A stretch of DNA of 64,000 bases from Marseilla massiliensis (GTDB taxonomy: Bacteria > Bacteroidota > Bacteroidia > Bacteroidales > Bacteroidaceae). The position numbers were made by a program, and so were the translations under genes. Under the pieces are notes generated by a model. The model was not told the origin of the DNA. It saw only the letters and a program-made list of their open reading frames with translations, and did not search any database. Shown one piece after another: positions 41,611-51,505 of the stretch. Position 1 is the stretch's first letter. Each line of letters opens with the position of its first letter. The stretch lies in the NCBI RefSeq assembly GCF_016899955.1, contig NZ_JACJJL010000006.1:1-64000 (forward strand), written 5' to 3'.

Positions 41611-44199
41611 TCAGTTCCTGAACTGCAGCCCGGCGCCGTTGGCATCGATGATTATCGGCTTGTCGCGGTTCACTTCCTCAGCGAGTATTCGTTTCGACAT
41701 GTCGTTGAGAACGTAGCGCTGTATGGCCCGCTTCACCGGTCGTGCGCCAAACTCAGGGTCGAACCCTACGTCGGCAAGGTAGTCGATGGCAGCGTCGGTC
41801 ACGCGGAGTGTGAAGCCTTGCGGCTCAAGCATCTTGCTAACAGCGTTCATCTGCAGGCGCACCACATCGGCAATCTCGGCTTTGCTCAGCGGCTGGAACA
41901 TTATTATTTCGTCGATTCGGTTCAGGAATTCCGGCCTGATGGTCTTCTTCAGCATCTCCATCACCTGCGTTTTCGTCTCTTCCACCACAGCGTTTCGGTT
42001 CGAAGCGTTGATGTTTTCAAACTGTTGCTGTATATATTGGCTTCCGAGGTTTGACGTCATAATGATGATGGTGTTCTTGAAGTTCACCGTGCGGCCCTTG
42101 TTGTCGGTCAGCCTTCCGTCGTCAAGCACCTGCAAAAGGATGTTGAACACGTCCGGGTGGGCTTTCTCGATTTCGTCGAAGAGCACCACGGAATACGGCT
42201 TGCGGCGCACGGCTTCGGTCAGTTGCCCGCCTTCGTCGTAGCCAACGTATCCCGGAGGGGCACCGATAAGCCGGCTTACGCTGAACTTCTCCTGATACTC
42301 GCTCATGTCGATTCGCGTCATCATCGAGTCGTCGTTGAACAGGTATTCGGCCAGTGCTTTGGCCAGTTCCGTCTTTCCCACGCCCGTAGTTCCGAGGAAG
42401 ATGAACGAGGCTATTGGCCTCTTGGGGTCCTGAAGCCCTGCACGGCTGCGCCTTACGGCATCGCTGACGGCCGTTATTGCTTCGTCTTGCCCGATGACAC
42501 GCTTGTGGAGCTCTTCCTCCAGATGCAGCAGCTTGTCGCGCTCGCTTTGCATCATGCGGCTGACGGGGATGCCGGTCCACCTGCTGACAACCTCTGCAAT
42601 GTCGTCGGCCGTGACCTCTTCGCGCACCATGGCGTCGTCGCCTTGGGCGTTGTGCAGCTGCTTCTGTATTGCGGCGATGTCGTTTTCGAGCGCTTTCAGG
42701 CGTCCGTAGCGTATCTCGGCCACACGTTCGTAGTTGCCTTCGCGCTCGGCCCGTTCGGCCTCCAGCTTGAGATTCTCCATCTGCTGCTTGTCTTCCTGAA
42801 TCTTGTTCACCAGTGTGCGTTCGCCTTCCCACTTGGCCCTGAACTGCTTTTCCTGGTCTTTGAGTTCGGCGATGTCCTTGTCGAGCTGTGCAATCTTCTG
42901 CTGGTCGTTCTCCCGTTTGATGGCTTCGCGCTCAATCTCCAGCTGTTTCAGCCGTCGTGTTATTTCGTCAAGCTCTTCCGGTACGGAGTCTCTCTCCATG
43001 CGGAGCTTTGCTGCTGCCTCGTCCATCAGGTCGATGGCCTTGTCCGGCAGGAACCGGTCGGAGATGTAACGCTCCGACAGTTTCACGGCGGCAATGCACG
43101 CGTCGTCCTGTATACGCACCTTGTGGTGGTTCTCGTAGCGCTCTTTCAACCCTCTCAGTATGCTTATGGCGCTCAGCTCGTCGGGCTCGTCAACCATCAC
43201 GGTTTGGAAGCGTCGTTCCAGTGCCTTGTCCTTCTCAAAGTACTTTTGGTACTCATTGAGCGTGGTGGCACCAATGCTTCTGAGTTCGCCTCGGGCCAGA
43301 GCTGGTTTCAGGATGTTGGCTGCATCCATGGCACCTTCGCCCCCTCCGGCTCCGACAAGGGTGTGAATCTCGTCTATGAAGAGTATTATGCGGCCCTCAC
43401 TCTTGGTTACTTCGTTGATGACGCTTTTCAAACGCTCTTCAAACTCGCCTTTATACTTGGCTCCGGCGACCAATGCGCCCATGTCGAGCGAGTATACCTG
43501 CTTGTCCTTGAGGTTCTCGGGAACGTCGCCCCTGACTATTCTTTGGGCCAGGCCCTCAACGATTGCCGTCTTTCCTGTGCCCGGTTCGCCTATCAGTATC
43601 GGGTTGTTCTTGGTGCGGCGCGACAATATCTGCAATACGCGGCGAATCTCGTCGTCTCGTCCAATCACCGGGTCGAGCTTGCCTTGGCGTGCCTCCTCTA
43701 CGAGGTTTTTGGCGTATTTCTCAAGGCTCTGGTAGTTTTCGTCGGCCGATTGCGACTTTACGCTCTGTCCTTGCCGCAGTTCGTTGATGGCCGCCCGCAT
43801 CTCTTTTTCGGTGCACCCGGCGTCTTTGAGTATGCGGCTTGCCGTGGAGTTTACCGTGAGCAGTGCCAGCAGCAACGGCTCTACGCTCACGAACTCGTCG
43901 CCCATCTTGCCGGAATAGTCGATGGCTTGCTGCAGAACGCGGTTCGACTCGTTGCTTAGATAAGGCTCGCCGCCTTGAACCCGTGGCAAGTGCTTGAGCT
44001 CTTGTTCGACAAGAATGCCTATCTGAGAGGCGTTGATGCCTAATTTTTGGAACAAGAAGTTGGTCACGTCCTTGGCTTTGGACATGATTCCTTTGAGCAA
44101 GTGCACAGGTTCAATCACCTGTTGCCCGCCTGCGGTTGCCGCGTTGACGGCTTCCTGTATGGCTTCTTGTGCCTTGATGGTGAATTTGTCTAATGTCAT
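41611..44199 (-). CDS. clpB: ATP-dependent disaggregase ClpB
   Basis: An 862-residue Hsp100 chaperone of normal length. In order: N-terminal double-Clp domain (about 1-145), AAA1 with Walker A GEPGTGKT (about 204-211), the long coiled-coil middle domain (about 405-525), AAA2 with Walker A GTTGVGKT (about 607-614) and a C-terminal D2-small domain. The pore motif [13 protein letters not shown] and sensor/arginine-finger elements are intact. It lacks the ClpP-binding IGF/IGL loop of ClpA and ClpX, so it is a disaggregase working with DnaK, not a protease subunit. I saw no clear heat-shock element; a TATGTTCG at 44241-44248 (minus) is a poor -7 candidate. Confidence 0.95.
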   Translation of the reverse strand: MTLDKFTIKAQEAIQEAVNAATAGGQQVIEPVHLLKGIMSKAKDVTNFLFQKLGINASQIGILVEQELKHLPRVQGGEPYLSNESNRVLQQAIDYSGKMGDEFVSVEPLLLALLTVNSTASRILKDAGCTEKEMRAAINELRQGQSVKSQSADENYQSLEKYAKNLVEEARQGKLDPVIGRDDEIRRVLQILSRRTKNNPILIGEPGTGKTAIVEGLAQRIVRGDVPENLKDKQVYSLDMGALVAGAKYKGEFEERLKSVINEVTKSEGRIILFIDEIHTLVGAGGGEGAMDAANILKPALARGELRSIGATTLNEYQKYFEKDKALERRFQTVMVDEPDELSAISILRGLKERYENHHKVRIQDDACIAAVKLSERYISDRFLPDKAIDLMDEAAAKLRMERDSVPEELDEITRRLKQLEIEREAIKRENDQQKIAQLDKDIAELKDQEKQFRAKWEGERTLVNKIQEDKQQMENLKLEAERAEREGNYERVAEIRYGRLKALENDIAAIQKQLHNAQGDDAMVREEVTADDIAEVVSRWTGIPVSRMMQSERDKLLHLEEELHKRVIGQDEAITAVSDAVRRSRAGLQDPKRPIASFIFLGTTGVGKTELAKALAEYLFNDDSMMTRIDMSEYQEKFSVSRLIGAPPGYVGYDEGGQLTEAVRRKPYSVVLFDEIEKAHPDVFNILLQVLDDGRLTDNKGRTVNFKNTIIIMTSNLGSQYIQQQFENINASNRNAVVEETKTQVMEMLKKTIRPEFLNRIDEIIMFQPLSKAEIADVVRLQMNAVSKMLEPQGFTLRVTDAAIDYLADVGFDPEFGARPVKRAIQRYVLNDMSKRILAEEVNRDKPIIIDANGAGLQFRN

Positions 44200-44415
44200 A
44201 TTATGTCTCCTTTCTATTGTTTCTCTGTTTGGTTATCCGTCGAACATAGGAACAAAGAGTGTGCCCTGCGGCCATTTTATGACATTTTGGCAGAGCCCAA
44301 GCGCCATGTCGTGCGCTTGAGGCGTTGTTTGTTAAATGTTGTGGGTTGTGTTTCTATGTGCTTTCAGCCTGTTTCCAATCTGTTGTGTGAAAACATCAAG
44401 GCACTTGTATAAGTG

Positions 44416-44490
44416 TAGGGACGATCGGGCTCGAACCGATGACCTCCGCAATGTGACTGCGGCGCTCTAAACCAACTGGGCTACGCCCCT
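44416..44490 (-). tRNA. tRNA-Val (CAC)
   Basis: The minus strand folds into a cloverleaf: acceptor AGGGGCG with CGTCCCT (one G-T pair), D arm GCCCAGTTGGTTTAGAGC, anticodon stem CCGCA/TGCGG with loop GTCACAT (anticodon CAC), and T arm ATCGG/CCGAT with loop TTCGAGC. CCA is not encoded. It reads GTG codons. Confidence 0.9.
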
Positions 44491-44505
44491 CTTTGTTTCG
44501 ATGTG

Positions 44506-44513
44506 CAAAAGTA
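44506..44513 (-). promoter_or_regulatory. promoter -7 element for tRNA-Val
   Basis: The minus strand reads TACTTTTG 16 bases before the tRNA 5' end. Confidence 0.6.
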
Positions 44514-44620
44514 ATAAATAAAAGCGTCTTGCGCAAGAAAATCAGGATTTTTTTATTGCCGTATATGTTAAATTCTGCCAATGTTGCATTTTTATGCCAC
44601 AATGACACAGGCCACGTCCA

Positions 44621-45511
44621 TCATTTTATCTTGTCGAATCCCTCGCCGAACACACCGTGGCAGAATGTCTGTGACACCAAGGCGTGCGGGTCGATGGCTT
44701 TGACCAGGCTCATCACGCCCTGCGACTCATATTTCCGTGTGAGCACGATGAGTATGTCAACCTCTTGTTTCGAGTACCACCCTTTGCCCTCGATGAGTGT
44801 CACTCCGCGGTTGACATGCTTGTTTATCTTGTCGGCGATTTTCTCATATTCCTTGGATATGATGATGAATTGCACCGTTTGGCGTGTGCCGTTGATGACA
44901 TAGTCGCACACGAAGCTTGCGGTCAGTGTGAAGGCGATGCCATATACTATTGTCTCCATGCTGTGGAAGAGCAGGTAAGACGAGCTGATGATGGTGATGT
45001 CGATGAACTGCATTGCCCGCCCGAAGCTCATGTTGAAGTGCTTGTTGAGCAGTGCTATTATGATGTCGGTGCCTCCCGTCGACCCGTTGTGTGAGAAGAT
45101 GAGGCCCAGGCCCGTGCCTCCCAGCGCGCCACCGATGAGCACGTGCATGAACTTGTCTTCGCCGACGGTGATCAGGTGGAACTGTTGGAACAGAGGCTGA
45201 AGCACGCCCACCACGGCCGACAGCATGGTAACGCCTATTATTGTGCGTATGGTGAACTGCCTTGTCAGCGCCCGCAGGGCTATGAGCAGCAGCGTGACGT
45301 TGAGCACCCAGATGGATATTCCGGGCGGAAATCCGAACGCATAGAAGAGTAGGGCCGATATACCTGTTACGCCACCCATCACTACTTGTTCGGGCAGGAC
45401 GAAGGCCGTGTAGCCGAGCGAGTATATGACGATGCCCAGAAACAGGAAGAACATGTCTTTGAAAACTTGCTTGCGCCTCCTTTTTATTATTATGTCTGCA
45501 ATCTTGTTCAT
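44621..45511 (-). CDS. YitT family membrane protein (DUF161/DUF2179)
   Basis: A 296-residue membrane protein with five to six hydrophobic segments (DMFFLFLGIVIYSLGYTAFVLP, VMGGVTGISALLFYAFGFPPGIS and others) and a soluble C-terminal DUF2179 domain (about residues 205-290; FIIISKEYEKIADKINKHVNRGVTLIEG). The repeated GGxTGG.D-like loop (GALGGTGLGLIFSHNGSTGGTD) is typical. Function is unknown; relatives are annotated as transporters without proof. The ATG at 45511 follows a promoter at 45542-45549. Confidence 0.85.
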   Translation of the reverse strand: MNKIADIIIKRRRKQVFKDMFFLFLGIVIYSLGYTAFVLPEQVVMGGVTGISALLFYAFGFPPGISIWVLNVTLLLIALRALTRQFTIRTIIGVTMLSAVVGVLQPLFQQFHLITVGEDKFMHVLIGGALGGTGLGLIFSHNGSTGGTDIIIALLNKHFNMSFGRAMQFIDITIISSSYLLFHSMETIVYGIAFTLTASFVCDYVINGTRQTVQFIIISKEYEKIADKINKHVNRGVTLIEGKGWYSKQEVDILIVLTRKYESQGVMSLVKAIDPHALVSQTFCHGVFGEGFDKIK

Positions 45512-45541
45512 GATTGATATTGACTCTTTTCTGTTACTATG

Positions 45542-45549
45542 CAAAGATA
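45542..45549 (-). promoter_or_regulatory. promoter -7 element for the YitT gene
   Basis: The minus strand reads TATCTTTG about 30 bases before the start codon. Confidence 0.6.
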
Positions 45550-45787
45550 GTATAAATTTCATTACTCGCAAAGAAAAAACGACTTAAATGCTGTGGCTTG
45601 TTTTTTTGCTTTGCCGGGAGGTCTGTCCAAGGTTTTGGTGGCGTTGCCGGTGTGTGCGTTACCAATTGTTTTTGCCGTCGGTTCGAAACGCATTGCGGCC
45701 CGGTAGCAGAGCCTGCTTTTTGTTTGTGCGGGCGTCTTGCTTCCGGGCCGTTCTTTGACCGTTACTTAGAGTTAGTCGTTTGTTGTG

Positions 45788-46234
45788 TCAGTCGATGTCG
45801 ATTACCATGAAGTCTTTGTTGAACTTGATTTCAACACCGTTTGAGAGGTTAATCTCATATTCGTTGCGGTCTTTCTCTATTTTGAGTATTTTGTTGCCGC
45901 TGTAGTTGGTGTTCACATAGTTGTTTATCTGCGTCGGCACGAGTTTTGAGGGAACGCTGGAGCGCTTGCAGTCTATTTCGGTCCAGTTGCCGTTGCGGTC
46001 GAACTCAATCTTCTCGCCTGTGGTGAATATTACGTCGTAGCTCTTGTCTATCAGTCCGCTCTCCACCTTGGCCAGCGCAACCTTCATTCCGCTGAAGCTT
46101 CCCTTGATAACCTGCTGTGCGGTTGCAGGCAGTTGGTTCACGTTGATGGGCTTGTCGTTGTCGGCCATTGCCGTTGTCTGGAATGCCACGAGGCAAACTA
46201 TTGCCATGATGCTCTTCTTGATGAAAGTCTTCAT
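45788..46234 (-). CDS. secreted PepSY-like protein
   Basis: A 148-residue protein with a signal peptide (to about residue 24, ending TAMA/D) and a PepSY-like (DUF2874-type) body: two copies of the pattern LPxxAQQVIKGSFSG and VPTQINNYVNTNYSG, each followed by a strand-rich stretch and a final VEIKFNKDFMVIDID. These small periplasmic proteins may act as inhibitors or sensors; in Bacteroidetes they often sit with a histidine kinase. Here it follows the kinase on the same strand after 180 bases. A good AAAGGAGAAAAG ribosome-binding site precedes the ATG at 46234. Confidence 0.75.
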   Translation of the reverse strand: MKTFIKKSIMAIVCLVAFQTTAMADNDKPINVNQLPATAQQVIKGSFSGMKVALAKVESGLIDKSYDVIFTTGEKIEFDRNGNWTEIDCKRSSVPSKLVPTQINNYVNTNYSGNKILKIEKDRNEYEINLSNGVEIKFNKDFMVIDID

Positions 46235-46285
46235 AATTCTTTTCTCCTTTGATTTTATTGTTAATACTTTGTTTCTTTTCGTATT

Positions 46286-46293
46286 GCAAAGTT
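46286..46293 (-). promoter_or_regulatory. weak promoter -7 element for the PepSY-like gene
   Basis: The minus strand reads CAACTTTG, one base off TAnnTTTG, about 50 bases before the start codon. It would let the gene be expressed apart from the kinase. Confidence 0.35.
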
Positions 46294-46414
46294 GCGAAGC
46301 CATTCTGAAAAGAATCTGAAAAATGGTTGGCTGCGTCACTGTTTAACATTCTTTAGCGCGCGATGCCTTCCGTTTGCCTTGTTGCGTAGCCTTGTGCCAT
46401 TGTGCGTCTTGGCT

Positions 46415-47695
46415 TTATGGCCATCGGCGTGACACCTCAAACACGTGCATTCCGTTTTCATATATATATAATATGTCCATGCCATAGAGCCTGCATATAG
46501 CCTGAGCTATCGACAGTCCGAGTCCCGTCGACGAGGCCTTATCGGCCGAATGGTAGAACCGCTCGAATATTTTTGCCCCGTCGAGCGGTCTGTCGCCCCC
46601 GGTGTTGGCTATGGTCATTGCCCTGGCTTTCAGGCAGATGCGTATCCGTCCGCCGTCGTTGCCGTGGGTGAAAGCGTTTTTCAGCAGGTTGGCCGCGAGC
46701 GTGGTGGCCAGCGACTCGTCCATTTCGGCAGTCATGTCGGCCTCTACGTTCATTTCCACCTTTATGTTTTTGTTGGCGTAAATCATCTCCATGTCGGGCA
46801 GCAGCCGCCCTATTGTTGCGGCCATGCTGATGTGCTTGGTTTTTGTAAACTGCCCGTTGTCTATTTTGCACAGCAGCAGCAGCGAGCGGTTTGTGCGCGC
46901 CAGTGCCTTTAGCGTGTGCAGCGTTTTCACCACGTCGCCCATTTGCGCCTCGGTCAGCTGCCCGTCGTCGAGCATCATCTCCAGCCGGCTTTGTATCACG
47001 GCGAGCGGTGTTTGCAGTTCGTGGGATGCGTTTGCGATAAACCGCTTCTGCTGTTCGTATAGCGTTTCGTTGCGTTCGGTGCTGCGTTCCAGGGCGTTGG
47101 CCAGTTTCCTGAACTCAGTCACGTTGGTGTGCAAGTCCATGGCTTTGTTGCGCTCGCCCAGCCTGTATGCGTCGAGCCAGTCGAGTATGGCCCTCAGTGG
47201 TCGCATGCCTTTGGTCAGCGTGTGCAGGTTTACGAGAATGATGCATGTCACTATGGCCGCATACAGGGCTATCAGCCAATACGCCACGGCAGCCTTGAGG
47301 TCGGCTTTGTCTATGGTAGGCGTGAACACCACCACCTCGAAGAACTTCCCGTTGTCGTCCATGAATATGTAAGAGATGGTGCGTGCGGGTTCAAACTCAT
47401 TCTTGGCTTTGGTGTAAACCTCACAGTCTTCGTATCTGATGTGCGAGTGTTGCGATGCGTATTGTGCCGACACCTCGTGCAGGTAGTACTGGTTGTTGGT
47501 GTAGCTGGCCTCCCTGGGCAGTTTCTCTCCTGCCAGCGAGCGCCGTATTATCATCTCCGCGTGGTCTTCGAGCGAGTCGTCCACCTCGTCGTTTATCTCG
47601 TCGATGATGGCAAAGTAGAACAGTGCCGCCCAGAAGGCAAACACGAGTGCGCCTATGAGCGACAGGCGCAGCGTGATTTGGTTTTGCAGTTTCAT
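46415..47695 (-). CDS. sensor histidine kinase
   Basis: A 426-residue membrane kinase. Two membrane spans (about residues 12-30 and 138-156) flank a periplasmic sensor region of about 105 residues. A linker follows, then HisKA with the phospho-accepting His225 in FIANASHELQTPLAVI, and an HATPase_c domain with N-box LAANLLKNAFTHG, an NTGGD ATP-lid motif and GTGLGLSIAQAIC-like ending (STGLGLSIAQAIC). Its start overlaps the response-regulator stop by ATGA, so the two form one two-component system. The signal is not known; the PepSY-like protein downstream may modulate it. Confidence 0.88.
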   Translation of the reverse strand: MKLQNQITLRLSLIGALVFAFWAALFYFAIIDEINDEVDDSLEDHAEMIIRRSLAGEKLPREASYTNNQYYLHEVSAQYASQHSHIRYEDCEVYTKAKNEFEPARTISYIFMDDNGKFFEVVVFTPTIDKADLKAAVAYWLIALYAAIVTCIILVNLHTLTKGMRPLRAILDWLDAYRLGERNKAMDLHTNVTEFRKLANALERSTERNETLYEQQKRFIANASHELQTPLAVIQSRLEMMLDDGQLTEAQMGDVVKTLHTLKALARTNRSLLLLCKIDNGQFTKTKHISMAATIGRLLPDMEMIYANKNIKVEMNVEADMTAEMDESLATTLAANLLKNAFTHGNDGGRIRICLKARAMTIANTGGDRPLDGAKIFERFYHSADKASSTGLGLSIAQAICRLYGMDILYIYENGMHVFEVSRRWP

Positions 47696-48369
47696 GTCTC
47701 AACGAGTTTGTAGCCGAATCCGTAAACGGTCTTTATCTCTATGCCTGCCCCTGCGGCCTTGAGCCTTTTGCGCAGGTTTTTCATTTGCGCGTATATGAAG
47801 TCGAAGTTGTCGGCCTGGTCTATGTCGTCGCCCCAGACGGCTTCGGCCAGGGGCTGTTTTTCTATCAGCCGCCCCTGGCGGTTGACGAGGTACAGCATGA
47901 TGTCGTATTCCTTTCGGCTCAGTTCGAGGGGCTTTCCGCCAACGTCAACGCCAAACGTGTCGGGGTGTATGGTCACGTTGGCAATCCTTATGGCCTGTTC
48001 TCCGCCCCTCATCTGCCGTCGCAGCACGCTTTTTATCCTTGCGTGCAGCTCTGCCAGGTGGAAAGGCTTGGGCAGATAGTCGTCGGCCCCCAGTTCCAGT
48101 CCCTTCACCTTGTCTTCTATCGAGTCTTTGGCCGACAGGATGATCACGTTCACCCGCCTGCCGGCGGCGTGCAGTTCGCGCAGCAGTTCGAGCCCGTTGC
48201 CGTCGGGCAGCATGATGTCGAGCAGTATGCAGTCGTATTCATACACAAACGCCTTCGTGCGGGCATCGGCGTAGCAGGCGGCCGTTTCGGCCACGTAACG
48301 TTCTTTTTCCAGCGACCTTACAATGATTTCGCGCAGGTCGTCGTTGTCTTCCACTATCAGTATTTTCAT
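47692..48369 (-). CDS. OmpR/PhoB-family response regulator
   Basis: A 225-residue regulator with a receiver domain (about 1-120; acidic pocket EDND at residues 7-10, phospho-accepting Asp51 in LLDIMLPDGNG, conserved Lys in the YLPKPF motif) and a C-terminal winged helix (about 130-222; LSRKEYDIMLYLVNRQGRLI and KNLRKRLKAAGAGIEIKTVYGFGYKL). It should bind promoter DNA when phosphorylated by the kinase encoded next. The promoter at 48558-48565 leaves a leader of about 190 bases. Confidence 0.9.
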   Translation of the reverse strand: MKILIVEDNDDLREIIVRSLEKERYVAETAACYADARTKAFVYEYDCILLDIMLPDGNGLELLRELHAAGRRVNVIILSAKDSIEDKVKGLELGADDYLPKPFHLAELHARIKSVLRRQMRGGEQAIRIANVTIHPDTFGVDVGGKPLELSRKEYDIMLYLVNRQGRLIEKQPLAEAVWGDDIDQADNFDFIYAQMKNLRKRLKAAGAGIEIKTVYGFGYKLVET

Positions 48370-48557
48370 TTTTCCCGTTCTTGATTTGTTGTGTCCGTAT
48401 GCTGCCTTTGGTTGTCGCGCCTTGCCCCAGGCGCCTCCGCCGTGGCTTTGCGGCCGCCTGTCGGTGGCCTCGCCGTGCCGCTGCCTGTTTCAAGGCCTAT
48501 GCCGGCGGGCCGTAGCCGAGCTTGCCCCCCGGTTTCCCCAATGCAGCTTGACCATTG

Positions 48558-48565
48558 CAAAGATA
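48558..48565 (-). promoter_or_regulatory. promoter -7 element for the two-component operon
   Basis: The minus strand reads TATCTTTG. The region 48570-48816 beyond it shows no gene. Confidence 0.5.
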
Positions 48566-48816
48566 GCTTAAATAGCTTGTCGCCCAAAACAATTCCGCGT
48601 TATTTTTTTATCCTCCATGCCTTTGCCTCGGCCTCATCCGCCCGCCGATGGCTTTGAGGCCGTTGCCCCCAACCGCCATGCCTTGCGGCCATTCAGCCCG
48701 TTTCCGCCCTCCCGCATGCATGGCGTCAGCCTCGTCGGTGCAGCTGTTTGTGGTTGCCTTTTCCTTAAATATTGCCAATTTAGTGATGTTGTGTGCCGCG
48801 TTTCATTTTTTTTGTG

Positions 48817-48824
48817 TAAGTTTG
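48817..48824 (+). promoter_or_regulatory. promoter -7 element of the thiamine operon
   Basis: TAAGTTTG, about 40 bases before the TPP riboswitch aptamer. Confidence 0.6.
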
Positions 48825-48861
48825 CAGTCACAAAACTAAAGCGCGCTGAGTCCGGCTTTCA

Positions 48862-48948
48862 TTGCCGGCAGGGGTGCCCGGGCTGTTGCCCGGGCTGAGA
48901 TTATACCCGTAACACCTGATTCGGATAATGCCGACGTAGGGAAGCTGC
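48862..48948 (+). promoter_or_regulatory. TPP (thiamine) riboswitch
   Basis: The THI-box blocks are present: GGGGTGCCC, then a CCGGGC stem, GGCTGAGATTATACCC, the ACACCTGATTCGGATAATGCC segment and GACGTAGGGAAGC. P1 forms between GCCGGCA-side and the closing GC stretch. It precedes thiG by about 95 bases and should shut the operon down when thiamine pyrophosphate is plentiful. Confidence 0.93.
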
Positions 48949-49041
48949 CTTGTGGATGATGCTTTCTTGCAGGTCTGGCAGCCGCGGGCAAATCTCTGAC
49001 AACACTCCTTATTTGCGCATGTTGATATAAAATAAGGTTAA

Positions 49042-49815
49042 ATGGAAAAGCTTGTTATCGCAGGACGCGAGTTTGGCTCGCGCCTGTTCCTGGGAACTGG
49101 GAAGTTCAGTTCCAACGAAGTGATGGCCGAGTCCATCGGTGCCTCAGGCACAGAGATGGTGACCATGGCCATGAAGCGCATCGACCTGGCCGACAAGGGC
49201 GACGACATGCTCGCCCACATTGTGCGCCCCGGCATTCAGTTGCTGCCCAACACGTCGGGCACCCGCAATGCCGACGAGGCCGTCTTTGCCGCCAAGATGG
49301 CCCGCGAGGCTTTTGGCACCAACTGGCTCAAGCTGGAGATTCATCCCGACCCGCGCTACCTGCTGCCCGACCCGGTAGAGACGCTCCGCGCCACCGAGCT
49401 GTTGGTCAAGGAGGGCTTTGTGGTGTTGCCTTACTGCCAGGCCGACCCCGTGCTCTGCAAGCGCCTGGCCGAGGCCGGTGCAGCCACGGTGATGCCGCTG
49501 GCCGCGCCCATAGGCACTAACATGGGGCTGCGCACACGCGACTTCCTCGGCATCATCATCGAAGAGGCATCGGTGCCGGTGGTCATCGACGCGGGCATAG
49601 GCGCGCCGAGCGATGCCGCGGCAGCCATGGAGATGGGTGCCGACGCGGTGCTCGTCAACACGGCCATCTCTGTGGCGGGCGACCCCGTTGCCATGGCCAA
49701 GGCCTTCAAGAAGGCTGTCGAGGCCGGGCGCGAGGCCTACGAGGCCGGGCTCGGGCGCCAGTCGGCCGACATGACAGCCGACGCCAGCTCGCCCCTCACG
49801 GCGTTCCTCAACTGA
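49042..49815 (+). CDS. thiG: thiazole synthase ThiG
   Basis: A 257-residue (beta/alpha)8 enzyme that builds the thiazole phosphate ring from deoxyxylulose phosphate, ThiS thiocarboxylate and dehydroglycine. The Schiff-base lysine is Lys97 in NWLKLEI. Other family landmarks are [21 protein letters not shown], and the phosphate-binding [30 protein letters not shown]. First gene after the TPP riboswitch. In many Bacteroidetes thiS comes first; here thiG leads and thiS follows after 235 bases that hold a repeat. Confidence 0.93.
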   Translation: MEKLVIAGREFGSRLFLGTGKFSSNEVMAESIGASGTEMVTMAMKRIDLADKGDDMLAHIVRPGIQLLPNTSGTRNADEAVFAAKMAREAFGTNWLKLEIHPDPRYLLPDPVETLRATELLVKEGFVVLPYCQADPVLCKRLAEAGAATVMPLAAPIGTNMGLRTRDFLGIIIEEASVPVVIDAGIGAPSDAAAAMEMGADAVLVNTAISVAGDPVAMAKAFKKAVEAGREAYEAGLGRQSADMTADASSPLTAFLN

Positions 49816-49852
49816 TGCGAAAATGCTTTACAACGGCTCTGCCTGCTTTACG

Positions 49853-49950
49853 GCCCGCCCTGTTCGGGGCTGCCAAACGGCCTGTATGGGCCGCCGAAAC
49901 AGCCCGTTCGGGCGCGCGTTGCGGCCCGTTTGGCCCGGCCGTCCGGCCGT
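49853..49950. repeat. dispersed AAACGG/CCGTTT repeat, copy D (inside the thi operon)
   Basis: Contains GCTGCCAAACGGCCTG, CCGCCGAAACAGCCCGTTCGG and GCGGCCCGTTTGGCC between thiG and thiS. The words alternate in orientation, so the transcript could form nested hairpins within the operon mRNA. Confidence 0.6.
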
Positions 49951-50050
49951 GGGCGTAACGGCCTGTGGCCCAGAGGCTCAGGCCGCCGTGCCCAGGAGGC
50001 GGACCAGAGGTAAGCAATATTTACACAAACCAATATAACTACAACTTGCT

Positions 50051-50251
50051 ATGAACGTAAAGATAAACAACGAGCCGGCCGTGCTGGCCGACGGAACAAC
50101 GCTGGCCCAGCTGGCTGCCGAGCGCAACCTGCCCGACCGCGGCGTGGCAGTGGCCGTGGGCAACGCCATGGTGCCGCGCGCCGAATGGGCCGGACGCACA
50201 CTCGTCGAGGGCGACGACATAGTGATACTCAAAGCTTTTTGTGGAGGATAA
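50051..50251 (+). CDS. thiS: sulfur carrier protein ThiS
   Basis: A 66-residue ubiquitin-fold protein ending FCGG; the terminal Gly-Gly is adenylated and thiocarboxylated to deliver sulfur to ThiG. The start MNVKINNEPAVLADGTTLAQLA and VPRAEWAGRTLVEGDDIVIL are typical. The adenylating enzyme ThiF is not in this operon, so it or a homologue must be encoded elsewhere. Confidence 0.9.
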   Translation: MNVKINNEPAVLADGTTLAQLAAERNLPDRGVAVAVGNAMVPRAEWAGRTLVEGDDIVILKAFCGG

Positions 50252-50255
50252 CAAA

Positions 50256-51386
50256 ATGTTTTACGACGTAATAAAGAACATTGGGTGGGACGAGACCACC
50301 GAGAAGATAATGCGGAAGACCGATGCCGACGTGCGCCGCGCGCTCGCCAAGCGCCACCTCAGCGTCGACGATTTCATGGCGCTCGTGTCGCCCGCTGCCG
50401 ACAAGTACCTTGAGCAGATGGCCCGCCTGAGCCGCATGTACACGCGCGAGCGCTTCGGCAAGACCATCAACATGTTCATACCGATATACATCACCAACTC
50501 GTGTGCCAACTCATGCGTGTATTGCGGGTTCCACGTGCAGAACAAGATGCCGCGCACAATACTCACCGAAGAGGAGATAGTGCGCGAGTATCAGGCAATA
50601 AAGAAGCTGGGCCCGTTCGACAACCTGCTCGTGCTCACGGGCGAGAACCCGGCAAAGGCCGGCGTCGACTACATAGCCCGGGCGCTCGACCTGGCCAAGC
50701 CTTACTTCAACAACCTGCAGATCGAGGTGATGCCGCTGGCCACCGACGACTATGCCAAGTTGCGACGCCACGGGCTGAACGGGGTCATCTGTTTCCAGGA
50801 AACCTACAACGAGGCGCGCTACAAGGTGTACCATCCGCGCGGGCCGAAGTCGAATTACGAGTGGAGGCTCAACGGATACGACCGCATGGGGCAGGCCGGT
50901 GTACACAAGATTGGCATGGGCGCGCTCATCGGGCTGGAAGACTGGCGCACCGAGGTGACCATGATGGCTTACCACCTGCGCTACCTTGAGAAGACCTACT
51001 GGCGCACGCAGTACAGCGTCAACTTCCCCCGCATGCGCCGGGCCGAGAACGGCGGGTTCCAGCCAAACGTGGAGATGACCGACCGCGAGCTGGCCCAGGT
51101 GACCTTTGCAATGCGCATCTTCGACCACGACGTGGACATTTCGTACTCCACGCGCGAGACTCCCGAGGTGCGCAACAACATGGCCACGCTCGGCGTAACC
51201 ACCATGAGTGCCGAGAGCCACACCGACCCGGGAGGCTATGCGTGCTATCCCAACGCCCTCGAGCAGTTCCACGTGAGCGACGAGCGCACAGCCCGCGAGG
51301 TGGAGCGCGACCTCAAGGCCGTGGGCATGGAGCCCGTCTGGAAAAACTGGGACGCCTCGTTCGACCGCGTCGAGATGGCCGTCTGA
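50256..51386 (+). CDS. thiH: 2-iminoacetate synthase ThiH
   Basis: A 376-residue radical-SAM enzyme that cleaves tyrosine to give dehydroglycine for ThiG under anaerobic conditions. The [4Fe-4S] site is the CxxxCxxC in NSCANSCVYCGF (Cys83, Cys87, Cys90). The SAM-binding LTGENPAKAG and C-terminal YSTRETPEVRNN are as in the family. ATG 50256 has a GGAGGA ribosome-binding site; GTG 50241 overlaps thiS and is less likely. Confidence 0.92.
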   Translation: MFYDVIKNIGWDETTEKIMRKTDADVRRALAKRHLSVDDFMALVSPAADKYLEQMARLSRMYTRERFGKTINMFIPIYITNSCANSCVYCGFHVQNKMPRTILTEEEIVREYQAIKKLGPFDNLLVLTGENPAKAGVDYIARALDLAKPYFNNLQIEVMPLATDDYAKLRRHGLNGVICFQETYNEARYKVYHPRGPKSNYEWRLNGYDRMGQAGVHKIGMGALIGLEDWRTEVTMMAYHLRYLEKTYWRTQYSVNFPRMRRAENGGFQPNVEMTDRELAQVTFAMRIFDHDVDISYSTRETPEVRNNMATLGVTTMSAESHTDPGGYACYPNALEQFHVSDERTAREVERDLKAVGMEPVWKNWDASFDRVEMAV

Positions 51387-51505
51387 ATCGGTGGCGTGGC
51401 CGGGCCGCCGCGCTGCCGGGCCCCTCAGGCGGCTTCTTGTCGCCGGGTGGCACAGCCGGGCGTGCGGCCGTCGGCCACAGCCGTTAACTGTTTAAAATCC
51501 ATATT

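Noticed and set aside
39681..41645. GH43 start at 41645
   Set aside because: The extension would overlap the clpB end and terminator and precede the promoter at 41432; the ATG at 41354 gives a signal peptide.
42157..43959. 600-codon open frame on the plus strand
   Set aside because: Antisense shadow of clpB; repeated hydrophobic words come from reversed Glu/Lys codons.
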